DNA of 64,000 nt from Allorhizobium ampelinum S4 (GTDB lineage Bacteria > Pseudomonadota > Alphaproteobacteria > Rhizobiales > Rhizobiaceae), in the NCBI RefSeq assembly GCF_000016285.1, contig NC_011989.1, positions 2,731,001-2,795,000 of the forward strand, given 5' to 3'. Within the stretch, counting starts at the first letter, position 1. Each line of letters opens with the position of its first letter. The position numbers were made by a program, and so were the translations under genes. Shown here in pieces: positions 37,631 through 46,526 of the stretch. The notes beneath the pieces are model-generated. The model saw nothing but the letters and a program-made list of their open reading frames with translations. It did no database searches and was not told where the DNA came from.

Positions 37631-38665
37631 TCAGGCGGCTTCAGACTTTGCAGCCGGAACTTCTGCAATCGTCTTCAAGACCTGGGAAGCGATCTGGTAA
37701 GGGCAGCCCTGCGAGTTGGGGCGACGATCTTCCAGATAGCCACGATAGCCATTGTTGACGAAGGAGTGCGGAACGCGGATCGATGCACCACGGTCAGCAA
37801 CGCCGTAGGAGAACTTGTTCCATGGAGCGGTTTCGTGCTTGCCGGTCAGACGCAGGTGGTTGTCGGGACCGTAAACGTCGATATGCTCTTTCCAGTTCTT
37901 GGCGAAAGCCGCCATAAGCGCTTCGAAATAGTCCTTGCCGCCCACTTCGCGCATGAACTTGGTCGAGAAGTTGCAATGCATGCCGGAACCGTTCCAGTCG
38001 GTATCGCCGAGCGGCTTGCAATGAAACTCGACATCGACGCCGTATTTTTCGCACAGACGCAGCAGCAGGTAGCGGGCCAGCCAGATTTCGTCAGCGGCCT
38101 TTTTGGAGCCCTTGCCGAAAACCTGGAATTCCCACTGACCCTTCGCCACTTCAGCATTGATGCCTTCATGGTTGATGCCAGCAGCCAGGCAAAGATCCAG
38201 ATGCTCTTCGACGATTTCGCGCGCGACATCGCCGACATTCTTGAAGCCGACGCCGGTGTAATAAGGACCCTGCGGCGCAGGATAGCCATTTTCCGGGAAG
38301 CCGAGCGGACGGCCGTCCTGATAGAGGAAATATTCCTGCTCAAAGCCAAACCATGTGCCTTCGTCTTCCAGAATGGTGGCGCGGCTGTTGGAGCTATGCG
38401 GGGTGACGCCATCGGGCATCATCACTTCGCACATCACCAATGCACCATTGGTGCGGGCCGGGTCGGGGTAAACAGCAACAGGCTTCAGCACGCAATCCGA
38501 GCTATGGCCTTCGGCCTGCTGGGTGGAGCTACCGTCGAAGCCCCAGAGGGGGAGCTGTTCGAGGGTCGGAAATTCAGCGAATTCCTTGATCTGCGTCTTG
38601 CCGCGCAGGTTCGGGACCGGCGTATAGCCGTCCAACCAGATATACTCGAGCTTGTACTTGGTCAT
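37631..38665 (-). CDS. glnII: Glutamine synthetase type II (eukaryotic-like)
   Basis: GlnII makes glutamine from glutamate and ammonium with ATP. It is the octameric, non-adenylylated second glutamine synthetase found in Rhizobiaceae. The 344 residues start at the ATG at 38665 (MTKYKLEYIWLDGY, the conserved opening). LPLWGFDGSSTQQAEG, GPYYTGVG and the ATP loop NKFSYGVADRGASIRVP follow, with DRRPNSQGCPY near the end. An in-frame start at 38761 is unlikely because it would overlap the sigma-54 promoter at 38751-38765. An NtrC-type palindrome stands at 38978-38994. Nitrogen-starvation control is therefore visible in the sequence. A DUF2735 gene diverges on the other side. Confidence 0.97.
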   Translation of the reverse strand: MTKYKLEYIWLDGYTPVPNLRGKTQIKEFAEFPTLEQLPLWGFDGSSTQQAEGHSSDCVLKPVAVYPDPARTNGALVMCEVMMPDGVTPHSSNSRATILEDEGTWFGFEQEYFLYQDGRPLGFPENGYPAPQGPYYTGVGFKNVGDVAREIVEEHLDLCLAAGINHEGINAEVAKGQWEFQVFGKGSKKAADEIWLARYLLLRLCEKYGVDVEFHCKPLGDTDWNGSGMHCNFSTKFMREVGGKDYFEALMAAFAKNWKEHIDVYGPDNHLRLTGKHETAPWNKFSYGVADRGASIRVPHSFVNNGYRGYLEDRRPNSQGCPYQIASQVLKTIAEVPAAKSEAA

Positions 38666-38750
38666 TGTCGATCTCTCATAAGTCCAGCGCCTCGCATCGG
38701 GCGCACCCTGGGGGTGATTCTCCGGCGGTCCGGGAGTCGATAAATAACAA

Positions 38751-38765
38751 GCAGGAACCATGCCA
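38751..38765 (-). promoter_or_regulatory. Sigma-54 promoter of glnII
   Basis: On the minus strand TGGCATGGTTCCTGC shows the invariant GG and GC at the exact 10-base separation of -24/-12 (RpoN) promoters, with TGGCA and TGC matching the consensus. It lies 86 bp before the glnII start codon. Confidence 0.8.
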
Positions 38766-38977
38766 AACCCGCAAAAACCACCTTGCGACAGGCAGAAAAA
38801 ACGCGAGCCATATTCAAAACACCTTAAAAGCCACGGGTTTTTAACGGTTTTGTGTCAGATTGGCCTGCATGCCACCGCCTTCTCAATGCGCATTTGCAAA
38901 ATAAAAGGCAGCAATGCCCGGTGGATAGCAGCGATGGCGTGAAAAAACAGCCCAAAATGATTTATTTTTGGGCAAAT

Positions 38978-38994
38978 TGCACTTTCTATGTGCA
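38978..38994. promoter_or_regulatory. NtrC-type binding site
   Basis: TGCAC-TTTCTAT-GTGCA is a perfect inverted repeat with the 7-base centre of the NtrC consensus (TGCAC-N7-GTGCA). It lies about 215 bp upstream of the glnII sigma-54 promoter, a normal enhancer distance, and 71 bp before the DUF2735 start, so it may serve both divergent genes. Confidence 0.7.
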
Positions 38995-39064
38995 TTTTAG
39001 CTGAAAAAATGCTATGAGATTCATCCGGGCGGAGGAGCTCGAGGAACAACGAAGGGCAGTAGCG

Positions 39065-39244
39065 ATGACAACGGGCCTTGGTCGGGAATCGGCAAAAATC
39101 TACGAATTCCCAGTACATAATACGCAAAGACTGCGTGAAATGCGTGAGCGCAATCTCCATAAGCAGGTGATCCTCGAAAGCGGAGCCGCCAGCTGGTATC
39201 ATGAGGCAGCGATCCGCGAGGCGGAAGACGCGCTCAAACAGTGA
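39065..39244 (+). CDS. DUF2735 family small protein
   Basis: This is a 59-residue protein with the two DUF2735 signatures: RESAKIYEFPV near the N-terminus and SWYHEAAIREAE near the C-terminus. Members occur in Rhizobiales next to glnII; their function is not known. The ATG at 39065 (preceded by GAAGGG) gives the usual MTTGLGRESAKIY start; an upstream ATG at 39014 would add a non-conserved tail. It is divergent from glnII and shares the NtrC-type site, so expression under nitrogen limitation is likely. It may modulate glutamine synthetase or nitrogen signalling, which is speculation from context. Confidence 0.85.
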   Translation: MTTGLGRESAKIYEFPVHNTQRLREMRERNLHKQVILESGAASWYHEAAIREAEDALKQ

Positions 39245-39318
39245 CGTTTGGGCAGTGACGTTTGGCAACACCACAATCAGCAGGATCATGCTGCATGACC
39301 CTGCTTCGGCTGCGCGCC

Positions 39319-39421
39319 AGAGTATGTCAGGTTCAGAGTGAACCAGACATACTCTAGCTTGTCTTGTTTTCGTTTGTCTTTTCGGGAAAACCGGGTTCCA
39401 CTTTTCCCTGACAAACTTTAA
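39319..39421. repeat. Two-hairpin RIME-like intergenic element, copy B
   Basis: This is the same element as 4160-4261, nearly base for base: AGAGTATGTCAGGTTCAG...CTCT palindrome followed by the TTTGTCTTTTCGGGAAAA / TTTTCCCTGACAAA stem. The paired changes AGTCTGTC/GACAGACT versus AGTATGTC/GACATACT are compensatory, so the hairpin is maintained. It lies between DUF2735 and the end of uraD. Confidence 0.88.
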
Positions 39422-39451
39422 ACGCGCGGCCCACTCATTCCTGCCCGGCAC

Positions 39452-39961
39452 TCATTCTTGACCGGCACCTTCGGCTGGCAGCATTGCTTCGAGCCGAAGG
39501 CGGGCGATTTTTTCGACTTGAAGGCAGGCGGTTGAAAACTCCGTTTCGACGCTATTGTCGATCCGGGCCTCAAATGCGGCCAGAATGTCGTCTTTCGTCA
39601 GGCCCTTCACGGCGATGATGAATGGAAAGCCGAATTTTTCCATATAAGTACTATTGAGCGCTGTAAAACGTTGATGTTCAGCCTCGGATAAGCGATCAAG
39701 CCCGGCGCCAGCCTGTTCGCTGCGGCTTTCCTCTGTCAATTCGCCTGCAATAGCCAATTTTCCCGCCAGATCCGGATGCGCCCGCAGCACATCGAGCCGC
39801 TCGGCTTGGGTTGCTGTGCGAAACATCGCACTCATTCCATCATGAACACCAAGGGCGGTCAGGGGTTCGTCAATAAAACCGGCATCGAAAGCGCGCTCGG
39901 CAATGAACGGCGAATGTTCGAATATCCCGCCGAATTGCTCAATGAAATCCTGTCGCTGCAT
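39452..39961 (-). CDS. uraD: OHCU decarboxylase
   Basis: UraD decarboxylates 2-oxo-4-hydroxy-4-carboxy-5-ureidoimidazoline to S-allantoin, following UraH. The 169-residue all-helical protein has the family motifs: FVEHSPFIAERA-like HSPFIAERAFDAGF, DVLRAHPDLAGKLA with the catalytic His, EQAGAGLDRLSEAE, and FPFIIAVKGL with the terminal Arg region. The ATG at 39961 is preceded by GGGGTGAG and starts at the conserved first helix; an upstream in-frame start at 40033 is not supported. It stands alone, 7.2 kb from uraH, separated by the NRPS and glnII. A RIME-like repeat follows its stop. Confidence 0.94.
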   Translation of the reverse strand: MQRQDFIEQFGGIFEHSPFIAERAFDAGFIDEPLTALGVHDGMSAMFRTATQAERLDVLRAHPDLAGKLAIAGELTEESRSEQAGAGLDRLSEAEHQRFTALNSTYMEKFGFPFIIAVKGLTKDDILAAFEARIDNSVETEFSTACLQVEKIARLRLEAMLPAEGAGQE

Positions 39962-40185
39962 CGGCTCACCCCTAGTTTGATTTGCAATCGATAGACAATA
40001 TGCACCGGGTTGGAAAGAGCCGGATTTTCGCAAGGCCCTTCCGAATATTCACGGTAGATGTTGAACACACCCGCCAGACACCTATCTAAAGGCCGGGCTG
40101 CCGTTCCCAACGGCGTTTCCATGCCCTTCCCAATTACAAAACCTGTTCTGTACACATTCCTCCCATGACAAAAAAGGAGCGCCGC

Positions 40186-41232
40186 ATGCCAATCGCAAGA
40201 GGTTATGCCGCAACCGACGCCAGCAAACCGCTGGAACCCTTCACGTTTGAACGTCGCGAACCCAATGATGACGACGTGGTGATCTCCATCAAATATTGTG
40301 GTGTCTGCCATTCCGACATCCACCAGGCCCGTAATGAATGGGGCAATTCCGCATTCCCCATGGTGCCCGGCCACGAAATTGCCGGTGTCGTTACCGCCGT
40401 TGGCGCAAACGTGTCGAAATTCAAGGTCGGCGATCATGTCGGCGTCGGCTGTTTCGTCGATTCCTGCGTTCATTGCCAGGAACGCGATGAGGATATCGAG
40501 CAATATCTGCCCGGCCTCGTCCAGACCTATAACGGCGTAGACCGCGACGGCAAGACGGCAACTCAGGGCGGCTATTCCGACACGATCGTCGTGAAGGAAG
40601 GCTATGTCCTGTCGATCCCGGACAATCTGCCACTCGACAAGGCTGCCCCGCTGCTTTGCGCCGGTATCACGCTCTATTCGCCGCTGGCCCACTGGAAGGC
40701 TGGCCCGGGCAAGAAGGTTGCCATCGTCGGCATGGGCGGTCTCGGCCATATGGGCGTCAAGATCGGTGCGGCCATGGGCGCGGAAATCACCGTGCTCAGC
40801 CAGACCCTGTCGAAGAAAGAGGATGGCCTGCGTCTCGGCGCCAGCCATTACTATGCGACCAGCGACGCCAAGACTTTCGAGACGCTGGCCGGATCCTTCG
40901 ACCTGATCATCTGCACCGTCAGCGCCGATATCGATTGGAATGCCTATCTCAACCTGCTGAAGGTCGATGGCACCATGGTTCTGCTTGGCGTACCGGAAAA
41001 GCCGGTTCCGGTGCATGCCTTCTCGCTCATCCCCGCACGCCGCAATCTGGCCGGCTCGATGATCGGGTCGATCAAGGAAACCCAGGACATGCTGGATTTC
41101 TGCGGCAAGCACGGCATCACCTCCGATATCGAGCTGATCGACATCAAGGATATCAACACGGCCTATGAGCGGGTGTTGAAAAGCGACGTGCGCTATCGTT
41201 TCGTCATCGATATGGCGACGCTGGCCGCCTAG
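40186..41232 (+). CDS. Zinc-type alcohol dehydrogenase (YahK/CAD-like)
   Basis: This is an NADP-dependent medium-chain reductase of 348 residues, likely acting on aldehydes. Catalytic zinc motifs are CGVCHSDIH and PGHEIAGVV, with the third ligand in LLCAGIT. The Rossmann loop is [14 protein letters not shown]. The structural-zinc loop reads [17 protein letters not shown]: only two of the four expected cysteines remain, which I recall as normal for a rhizobial subgroup but is still a visible loss. The ATG at 40186 is preceded by AAAGGAG; the in-frame ATG at 40165 has no such site. The substrate is not known, and no neighbour suggests one. Confidence 0.9.
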   Translation: MPIARGYAATDASKPLEPFTFERREPNDDDVVISIKYCGVCHSDIHQARNEWGNSAFPMVPGHEIAGVVTAVGANVSKFKVGDHVGVGCFVDSCVHCQERDEDIEQYLPGLVQTYNGVDRDGKTATQGGYSDTIVVKEGYVLSIPDNLPLDKAAPLLCAGITLYSPLAHWKAGPGKKVAIVGMGGLGHMGVKIGAAMGAEITVLSQTLSKKEDGLRLGASHYYATSDAKTFETLAGSFDLIICTVSADIDWNAYLNLLKVDGTMVLLGVPEKPVPVHAFSLIPARRNLAGSMIGSIKETQDMLDFCGKHGITSDIELIDIKDINTAYERVLKSDVRYRFVIDMATLAA

Positions 41233-41246
41233 GCGCCCTTGTTGCA

Positions 41247-41296
41247 GTTTGTCTTTTCGGGAACCCAACTGGCCACTTTTCCCTGACAGACTCTAA
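41247..41296. repeat. RIME-like element, half copy
   Basis: Only the second hairpin of the 4160-4261 element is present: GTTTGTCTTTTCGGGAA pairs with TTTTCCCTGACAGACT. It begins 15 bp after the alcohol dehydrogenase stop, where it may serve as a terminator. Confidence 0.75.
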
Positions 41297-41303
41297 CAGC
41301 GAA

Positions 41304-41334
41304 CAAAAACATCCCCCGGCCAAGACCGGGGGAT
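41304..41334 (-). terminator. Intrinsic terminator of the DUF992 gene
   Basis: On the minus strand ATCCCCCGG (41334-41326) pairs with CCGGGGGAT (41319-41311) around a TCTTGG loop, then GTTTTTG follows. The 9-bp G+C stem and T-run 31 bp after the stop make a good intrinsic terminator. Confidence 0.85.
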
Positions 41335-41364
41335 GCACAAACCTCACATCAAATGAATATCAGA

Positions 41365-41889
41365 TCAACGCGCAGGCTTCAGTTGCAGGCGTGAGATTCC
41401 GGCTGCGACGTTCAGACCCGTTCCAGCCTCCGCGCTGAGCGGCTGCAACCCGAAATTCTTGTTGCTACCGCCAACCAAGGCGTTGGCGCCAAGGCCGATA
41501 CCCACCGAGGCTCTCGCTGATGCGCCGACATAGGTGCCCGCCAGCGCGCCCTGGCGTGTGGTGGTCGGATTGATGTTATAAACGATCCAGCGGATGTAGC
41601 TCTTGCCGGTAATACCGACATCCAGGCCCAGCTTGCCGATAGAGCCGCTGTAGCGCTCAACTTTGCCAGAACGCTGCTGGAAATCGCAGGTCACGGTTCG
41701 GCTCGAGCCGATCAACATGCCGATGCCGCCTGCAACCTCGCAGGACAAGGTGCCCAAACGTTCCTTCGGCTGGGTTGCCGTCATCTGGGAGGCAGGGTGA
41801 CGCGTGCTATTGTGATGGGTATTTGCTGCATTGGCGACCGAAGCCGCCCCCATCGCCGCCACCGCGACCAGAGCAAAAACTGTTCTCAT
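41365..41889 (-). CDS. Exported DUF992 protein
   Basis: This is a 174-residue protein with a signal peptide (MRTVFALVAVAAMGAASVANA). It matches DUF992, a family almost limited to Rhizobiales. The mature part shows LGTLSCEVAGGIGMLIGSSR, a paired-Cys arrangement with CDFQ, then YSGSIGKLGLDVGITG and a Gly/Ala-rich second half (GASARASVGIGLGANALVGG). Function is unknown. A periplasmic or outer-membrane-associated beta-rich protein is likely. Its intrinsic terminator is at 41304-41334, and no gene is cotranscribed with it. Confidence 0.88.
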   Translation of the reverse strand: MRTVFALVAVAAMGAASVANAANTHHNSTRHPASQMTATQPKERLGTLSCEVAGGIGMLIGSSRTVTCDFQQRSGKVERYSGSIGKLGLDVGITGKSYIRWIVYNINPTTTRQGALAGTYVGASARASVGIGLGANALVGGSNKNFGLQPLSAEAGTGLNVAAGISRLQLKPAR

Positions 41890-42072
41890 CGAACATTCCT
41901 TTCCGCTGTTGCGGACCGTTTCCGGTCCCCTTTCGCAAGGTGGTAATCCACCTTGACCGAATGTGTTTCACCGGCAGCCACGCGGCGTGGCTACCGTTAT
42001 TATCGTACAACGCCTGCGGGCGATGATGCTGAGCATCTTCAAACCCGTGAGACTTCGAGCATGATAATTCGT

Positions 42073-42240
42073 TTACTTGAAGGCATCCTTGGCCTTGCCA
42101 ACGGTGGACTGAATCTTGCCAGCGGCCTTGTCCATCTTGCCTTCGGCTTCGAGCTTCTTGCTGCCCGTTACCTTGCCGACGGCTTCCTTGACGCTGCCCT
42201 TGGCTTCCTTTGCGGCACCTTCGATGCGATTCTTGTCCAT
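42073..42240 (-). CDS. CsbD-family stress protein
   Basis: This is a 55-residue, strongly hydrophilic protein built of Lys/Glu/Ala/Gly helical repeats: MDKNRIEGAAKEAKGSVKEA, VGKVTGSKKLEAEGKMDKAAG, then QSTVGKAKDAF. That is the CsbD (general stress) signature. Such proteins are induced by general stress sigma factors; in alphaproteobacteria this is usually EcfG. Their biochemical role is unknown. The start at 42240 begins the conserved part; a longer frame to 42327 adds unrelated residues. I did not find a convincing EcfG promoter by eye. Confidence 0.9.
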   Translation of the reverse strand: MDKNRIEGAAKEAKGSVKEAVGKVTGSKKLEAEGKMDKAAGKIQSTVGKAKDAFK

Positions 42241-42830
42241 AGTTTTCGTCCTTCTCTTGATTAAGGAAGACCGTTGTTGGTGTTCCGGCAGTGAAACGTG
42301 CGGCCGGAAAAATTGTTCACCAGTCATTAAAAGAAATTGAAATTGTTTGGCTCGCTATAGGCGGGTAAAATAGTACAGATCCTACCGTTGGATGCAGACA
42401 TATCTATTCGATGTACAAGTTGAGTTCGAACATAACCATAGGGAAAGCGGCGATCTCTTACAGATTATATCTTGAATGAAGAATGAAGGATTGCGGATCA
42501 AATCCAAAACTTGAAAGCTATGATCGCGGCCAGATGCAGAATACCGGGTAACTCCCGGAACCAATTGCGGCTTAAGGAGAAAATTATCTATTATTTTCAA
42601 TAGATTAAAAGCGTCTTCTGGGGCTTACAAAATGCATGAGGCCATAAGCGCAGGACGGTTCTCCCGGCAGGAATTGCTTGCACTTGTTTTAACATTTTTT
42701 GCTTTCAAATGCTTTTCCAAGTGTAAATTCCAAATTTTTATCATTTTATACGTTTGAAAGAATACGAAATATTTTTTTAATAATTGCTCTCTTAATATAA
42801 TATTGATCTACTGCAAGAGAAAACCAGACC
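42241..42830. other. 590-bp intergenic region between csbD and the cyclase gene
   Basis: The stretch between the CsbD start and the diguanylate cyclase start is A+T-rich, especially 42690-42800. It must contain the two divergent promoters. I see no supported gene, repeat or hairpin of note in it. Confidence 0.5.
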
Positions 42831-44711
42831 ATGAATGTCATGCATATCGCATCGAAAAATCCCGCTCAACATCTGGTTATCGCGGGTGGACTTGCAATAT
42901 TTCTGGCATTGACGATCTGGTCCGAGGTTGCAAACTGGACGGCCCAGGTGTCGCGGATGAATTCTTATCTCGCGCAGACGGCAAGAGCGATTGCCCAGCA
43001 TACGGACGATGTCATCGAAGTGGCCAAGCAACCTCTGGCTGGTCTGGTCTTCGAAGTGCAGGAAAACAACAGCAAAAGCGTTTTGCAGAGCCTGGACCTG
43101 GTTCGCAGGATGCGTGAGCTTATCAAGACGTCACCCTATTTGCGCAGTTTGGCCTATATCGGCCCGGATGGTCGGCTGATTGAGTCGACCTCCGATCCGT
43201 TTTCATCGGGTCTCGATCTTTCCAGCCGCAGCTATTTCAAGATCCATCAAACATCCACGGAGTTGCAACCGCTTGTCGATGGACCCTATCAAAGTCCGTC
43301 GGTCAAAGACTGGTTCATTACCCTGTCCCAGCGGATGAACGATGATCGGGGGCAATTTGCCGGCATCATGGTGGCGACCATTGATGTCGAAAGCTTCATC
43401 CGGTTTTTCCGGAGTTTCAACATGCTGGACAACGGTGCCTTCGCGATGATGGATGGCGCCGGGCGGGTTCTGGTGCGTGCGCCCCTGGATGCGACGGCCA
43501 TGGGCACCAGCATTGCCGATTCAGCTTTGTACCGAAACGCTATTTCAACAAGCAACATTGGAAATTTTCAATATACATCACGATTTGACGGCATATTGAG
43601 AACCTCTGGCTATTATAAGAGCAGCAATACACAGATCACCGTACTTGTCGCTGTCTCCAAAAAAGCTATTCTTTGGTATTGGATAGACATCAGCAAACCC
43701 CGATGGATCTGTTTTATCGTCGCATTGATGGTCGCGTGCGCTTTGGGCATCCGCTTGAGACGGCAATGGGCATTGAAGCGCCGCGACGAGATGATTATTG
43801 CCGCACGGGAAGCGGAGTTTCGCTTGATTGCCAATGCCTCATCCGACTTGATCGAAAAACTGGATGACAACGGTATCCGCGAATATGTTTCAGCAGCCGC
43901 CAAATCTGTTCTCGGCGTGGAGGCCGATACGATTGTCGGACGCAGCGTGTTGGACGAATACGATGCCGAGGCCCGGCAATACTGGTCAGAGGCGCTGGCC
44001 AACATTGCCGCCGGTTCATCAATCGAACGGCTTGTATTCCCGAGGATTAAAAAAACCGGTGAGATCGCCTGGCTGGAAACCGTGATAACCCGGGTTCGCA
44101 GCTTCGATATCAGCAGCGGCATGGTTGCCGTAACCAGGGACGTTACAAGTCAAAGGCTTTTGCAGGAAGAGCTGGATCGGCTTGCCAACACGGATGAATT
44201 GACGCAGCTTTCCAACAAGCGTCACTTCAACAGGCAGCTGAAAAGTCTTTCCGCCGAAGCACGGATGGTGGGCACTCCGCTGTCACTGCTTGTCGTTGAT
44301 GTCGATAAATTCAAGCTGTTCAACGATACCTATGGTCATCTGCCGGGTGATAATTGCCTGCGGAAAATTTCGACGGAAATTGCCGCTGCAATCCGTCCCG
44401 GAACCGATCTTGCCGCGCGCTACGGTGGAGAGGAAATCGTCATCCTGCTGCCGGGAAAAACCGCAAGCCAGGCACACCAAGTGGGCGAGGAGATCCGCCA
44501 ACGGATCGCCGCCCTGGAGATAATCCACCAGAAAAACCTGCCCTGGGGTCATGTGACCGTCAGCATCGGCGTGGCAGAACAATCACCTGCGCATGATGAA
44601 ACAGATGAAGCTCTGTTTGTGAAAGCCGATAAATGCCTCTACACGGCCAAAAACTCCGGTCGCAATAAAGTCGTCTCTTTCGATGAGAATTTGTCAGCCG
44701 CGGCGGCCTGA
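42831..44711 (+). CDS. Diguanylate cyclase with dCache sensor and PAS domain
   Basis: This is a 626-residue membrane enzyme that should make cyclic di-GMP. An N-terminal helix (about 16-34) and a second near 283-303 bracket a periplasmic double-Cache sensor with SYLAQTARAIAQHTDDV and FSSGLDLSSRSYFKIHQ. A cytoplasmic PAS domain follows (about 335-455). The GGDEF domain starts at LANTDELTQLSNKRHFNRQL. The active loop is RYGGEEI near residue 532, an accepted active variant. The inhibitory I-site RxxD is not kept: the sequence before it reads IRPGTDLAARYGG, with Pro at the Arg position. Such proteins couple extracellular organic ligands to the sessile/motile switch. It stands as a single gene. 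Confidence 0.92.
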   Translation: MNVMHIASKNPAQHLVIAGGLAIFLALTIWSEVANWTAQVSRMNSYLAQTARAIAQHTDDVIEVAKQPLAGLVFEVQENNSKSVLQSLDLVRRMRELIKTSPYLRSLAYIGPDGRLIESTSDPFSSGLDLSSRSYFKIHQTSTELQPLVDGPYQSPSVKDWFITLSQRMNDDRGQFAGIMVATIDVESFIRFFRSFNMLDNGAFAMMDGAGRVLVRAPLDATAMGTSIADSALYRNAISTSNIGNFQYTSRFDGILRTSGYYKSSNTQITVLVAVSKKAILWYWIDISKPRWICFIVALMVACALGIRLRRQWALKRRDEMIIAAREAEFRLIANASSDLIEKLDDNGIREYVSAAAKSVLGVEADTIVGRSVLDEYDAEARQYWSEALANIAAGSSIERLVFPRIKKTGEIAWLETVITRVRSFDISSGMVAVTRDVTSQRLLQEELDRLANTDELTQLSNKRHFNRQLKSLSAEARMVGTPLSLLVVDVDKFKLFNDTYGHLPGDNCLRKISTEIAAAIRPGTDLAARYGGEEIVILLPGKTASQAHQVGEEIRQRIAALEIIHQKNLPWGHVTVSIGVAEQSPAHDETDEALFVKADKCLYTAKNSGRNKVVSFDENLSAAAA

Positions 44712-44816
44712 GGCTGTCGCGACTCATTTTCAATATCTTGGGCCTTTGATGCATGTGGGGCATTCAAGTCGAGGATGCACGGGCATCTTCCATAACTTGT
44801 TCTGTTATTGTCCCTG

Positions 44817-45737
44817 CTACCATTCAGCCTTGTGGTGGGCGTGCCAGTGCTTGGCAATATCAAGGCGGGTCGGCGTCCAGACCTTGTCATGGGACAGCAC
44901 GTAATCCAGAAAACGCTTCAGCGCCGCCGCCCGGCCCGGACGGCCAACCAGTCGGCAATGCAGGCCGACGGACATCATTTTCGGCGCGCCCTCTGCGCCT
45001 TCCTGATAGAGCGTATCGAAGGCATCCTTCAGATAGGTGAAAAACTGGTCGCCGGAGTTGAAGCCCTGCGGCGTGGCGAACCGCATGTCATTGGTTTCCA
45101 GCGTATAAGGAATGATCAGAAACGGTTTGCCGTTAAGATCCGGCACCCAGAAGGGCAGGTCATCGGAATAATTGTCGGAGGAATAGAGAAAACCGCCCTC
45201 CTCCATCACCAGCCGCAGCGTGTTGTCGGAAGGCTTGCCCTGATACATGCCATAGGGGCGCTCCCCCGCCACCTCGGTATGCAGGCGCACCGCTTCCAGA
45301 ATGTGCTGGCGTTCAATCTCCTCGGGGAAATCCTTATATTCCAGCCAGCGATAGCCGTGGCTGGCGATTTCCCACCCCGCCTCCTTCATCGCCGCCACCG
45401 CGTCCGGGTTGCGGGCCATGGCCAGCGTGACGCCATACACCGTCACCGGTATATTGAGGGCCGTAAACATCCGGTGCAACCGCCAGAAACCAGCACGCGA
45501 CCCATATTCATAGATGGATTCCATGTTCAGGTTGCGCTGGCCGGGCCATGCCGCCGCACCAACGATTTCCGACAGCAGATTTTCGGAGGCCGGGTCGCCG
45601 TCGAGAATGCAACTCTCCCCACCCTCCTCATAATTGATGACGAACTGCACCGCCACACGCGCCTCTCCCGGCCAGCGGGGATCGGGGGTGCGGCGACCAT
45701 AACCGATGAGATCGCGGGGATAGGTTTCACTCTGCAT
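44817..45737 (-). CDS. puuE: Allantoinase PuuE (polysaccharide-deacetylase fold)
   Basis: PuuE hydrolyses allantoin to allantoate but belongs to the NodB fold and not to the classical amidohydrolase allantoinases. The 306 residues begin at the ATG at 45737 with AGAAGG eight bases before. PRDLIGYGRRTPDPRWPGEA, FVINYEEGGE, EYGSRAGFWRL, ASHGYRWLEY and GWYQGRPS-like GMYQGKPSDNT are the PuuE signatures. It follows UraD in the pathway and supplies allantoate for an allantoicase not seen here. It precedes nothing on its strand and follows the DUF1045 gene by 81 bp, so the two may be cotranscribed. Confidence 0.93.
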   Translation of the reverse strand: MQSETYPRDLIGYGRRTPDPRWPGEARVAVQFVINYEEGGESCILDGDPASENLLSEIVGAAAWPGQRNLNMESIYEYGSRAGFWRLHRMFTALNIPVTVYGVTLAMARNPDAVAAMKEAGWEIASHGYRWLEYKDFPEEIERQHILEAVRLHTEVAGERPYGMYQGKPSDNTLRLVMEEGGFLYSSDNYSDDLPFWVPDLNGKPFLIIPYTLETNDMRFATPQGFNSGDQFFTYLKDAFDTLYQEGAEGAPKMMSVGLHCRLVGRPGRAAALKRFLDYVLSHDKVWTPTRLDIAKHWHAHHKAEW

Positions 45738-45818
45738 AGCCGTTACCTTCTGGTCTTGTGACAAGAAACGGTAAGCAACCCTGCCCTTTTTGTCGAGAGG
45801 GCATACAGCATCGTGAGA

Positions 45819-46526
45819 TCAGGCGATCTTGCGCGCCGAGACCCGCCCCATCGGATGCAGTGAATGCACCACCAGTGGCGCACCCGGCTCACGCTCGATA
45901 AACAGCGCCAGATTGGCAAACACGACAGGGTTTTGCAGCAGCGGCGCGAAATAGTGAGTCGCCGCCTGATGCAGGCGATCGCGGTGGCTGAGCGGCAAAG
46001 GCCCGGTCAAGGGCATGTAGAAACGGTATTCGTCCAGCACATGCGGATCGCCCCAGCGGTAAAGATTGGCAAATTGCGGCGCGCTGAGCCGTTCGGGCGC
46101 CATGCGTTCAATTTCGGCATCGCTGAGCGGCGCGCGGAACCGGTCGAAATTCTGTACCACCAGCGCCGCCACCCGGTCTAACTGGTTGGACGGATGTGTC
46201 AAAGTCAGACCGCAGAAATCACCGAGCTTCGCCACTTCCAGTCCCGGCAGTGCGAAAGGTTCGACAATGCCGGCGAAATGCATCAGTTCACGCAGCAACT
46301 GGGCTTCGCTGACCTCAGGATGTAAGGCAAACGGCGCTTTCAGGCAGCCATGGAACCCATTTCGACGCGGCAAGGCCGTATGAAAGGCAATCTCGTGCAG
46401 GCCAAGCCCTGCCAGCCCCGGATGTTCGACCGGCTCATCGGAATAGACATTGCGTCCCAGCCAGCTGGCGGCTGCAAGCGACAGCGGGTCACGCGCAGAG
46501 GGTGTATAGCAAATTGAATATCGCAT
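45819..46526 (-). CDS. DUF1045 protein, 2H phosphoesterase-like
   Basis: This is a 235-residue protein of the DUF1045 family, starting MRYSICYTPSARDPLSLAAA. Conserved motifs FHTALPRRNGFHGCLKAPF and GDFCGLTLTHPS resemble the paired H-x-T/S elements of 2H phosphoesterases. Members are often found inside phosphonate-utilisation operons (TIGR03223), but no phn gene is nearby. Here it lies 81 bp upstream of puuE in the same direction, so it may act in purine breakdown or be a displaced phosphonate gene. The reaction is unknown. No signal peptide is seen. Confidence 0.8.
   Translation of the reverse strand: MRYSICYTPSARDPLSLAAASWLGRNVYSDEPVEHPGLAGLGLHEIAFHTALPRRNGFHGCLKAPFALHPEVSEAQLLRELMHFAGIVEPFALPGLEVAKLGDFCGLTLTHPSNQLDRVAALVVQNFDRFRAPLSDAEIERMAPERLSAPQFANLYRWGDPHVLDEYRFYMPLTGPLPLSHRDRLHQAATHYFAPLLQNPVVFANLALFIEREPGAPLVVHSLHPMGRVSARKIA

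Noticed and set aside
39242..39266. Two tandem copies of CAGTGACGTTTGG just after DUF2735
   Set aside because: A short tandem duplication at the stop codon, without other copies or a likely function.
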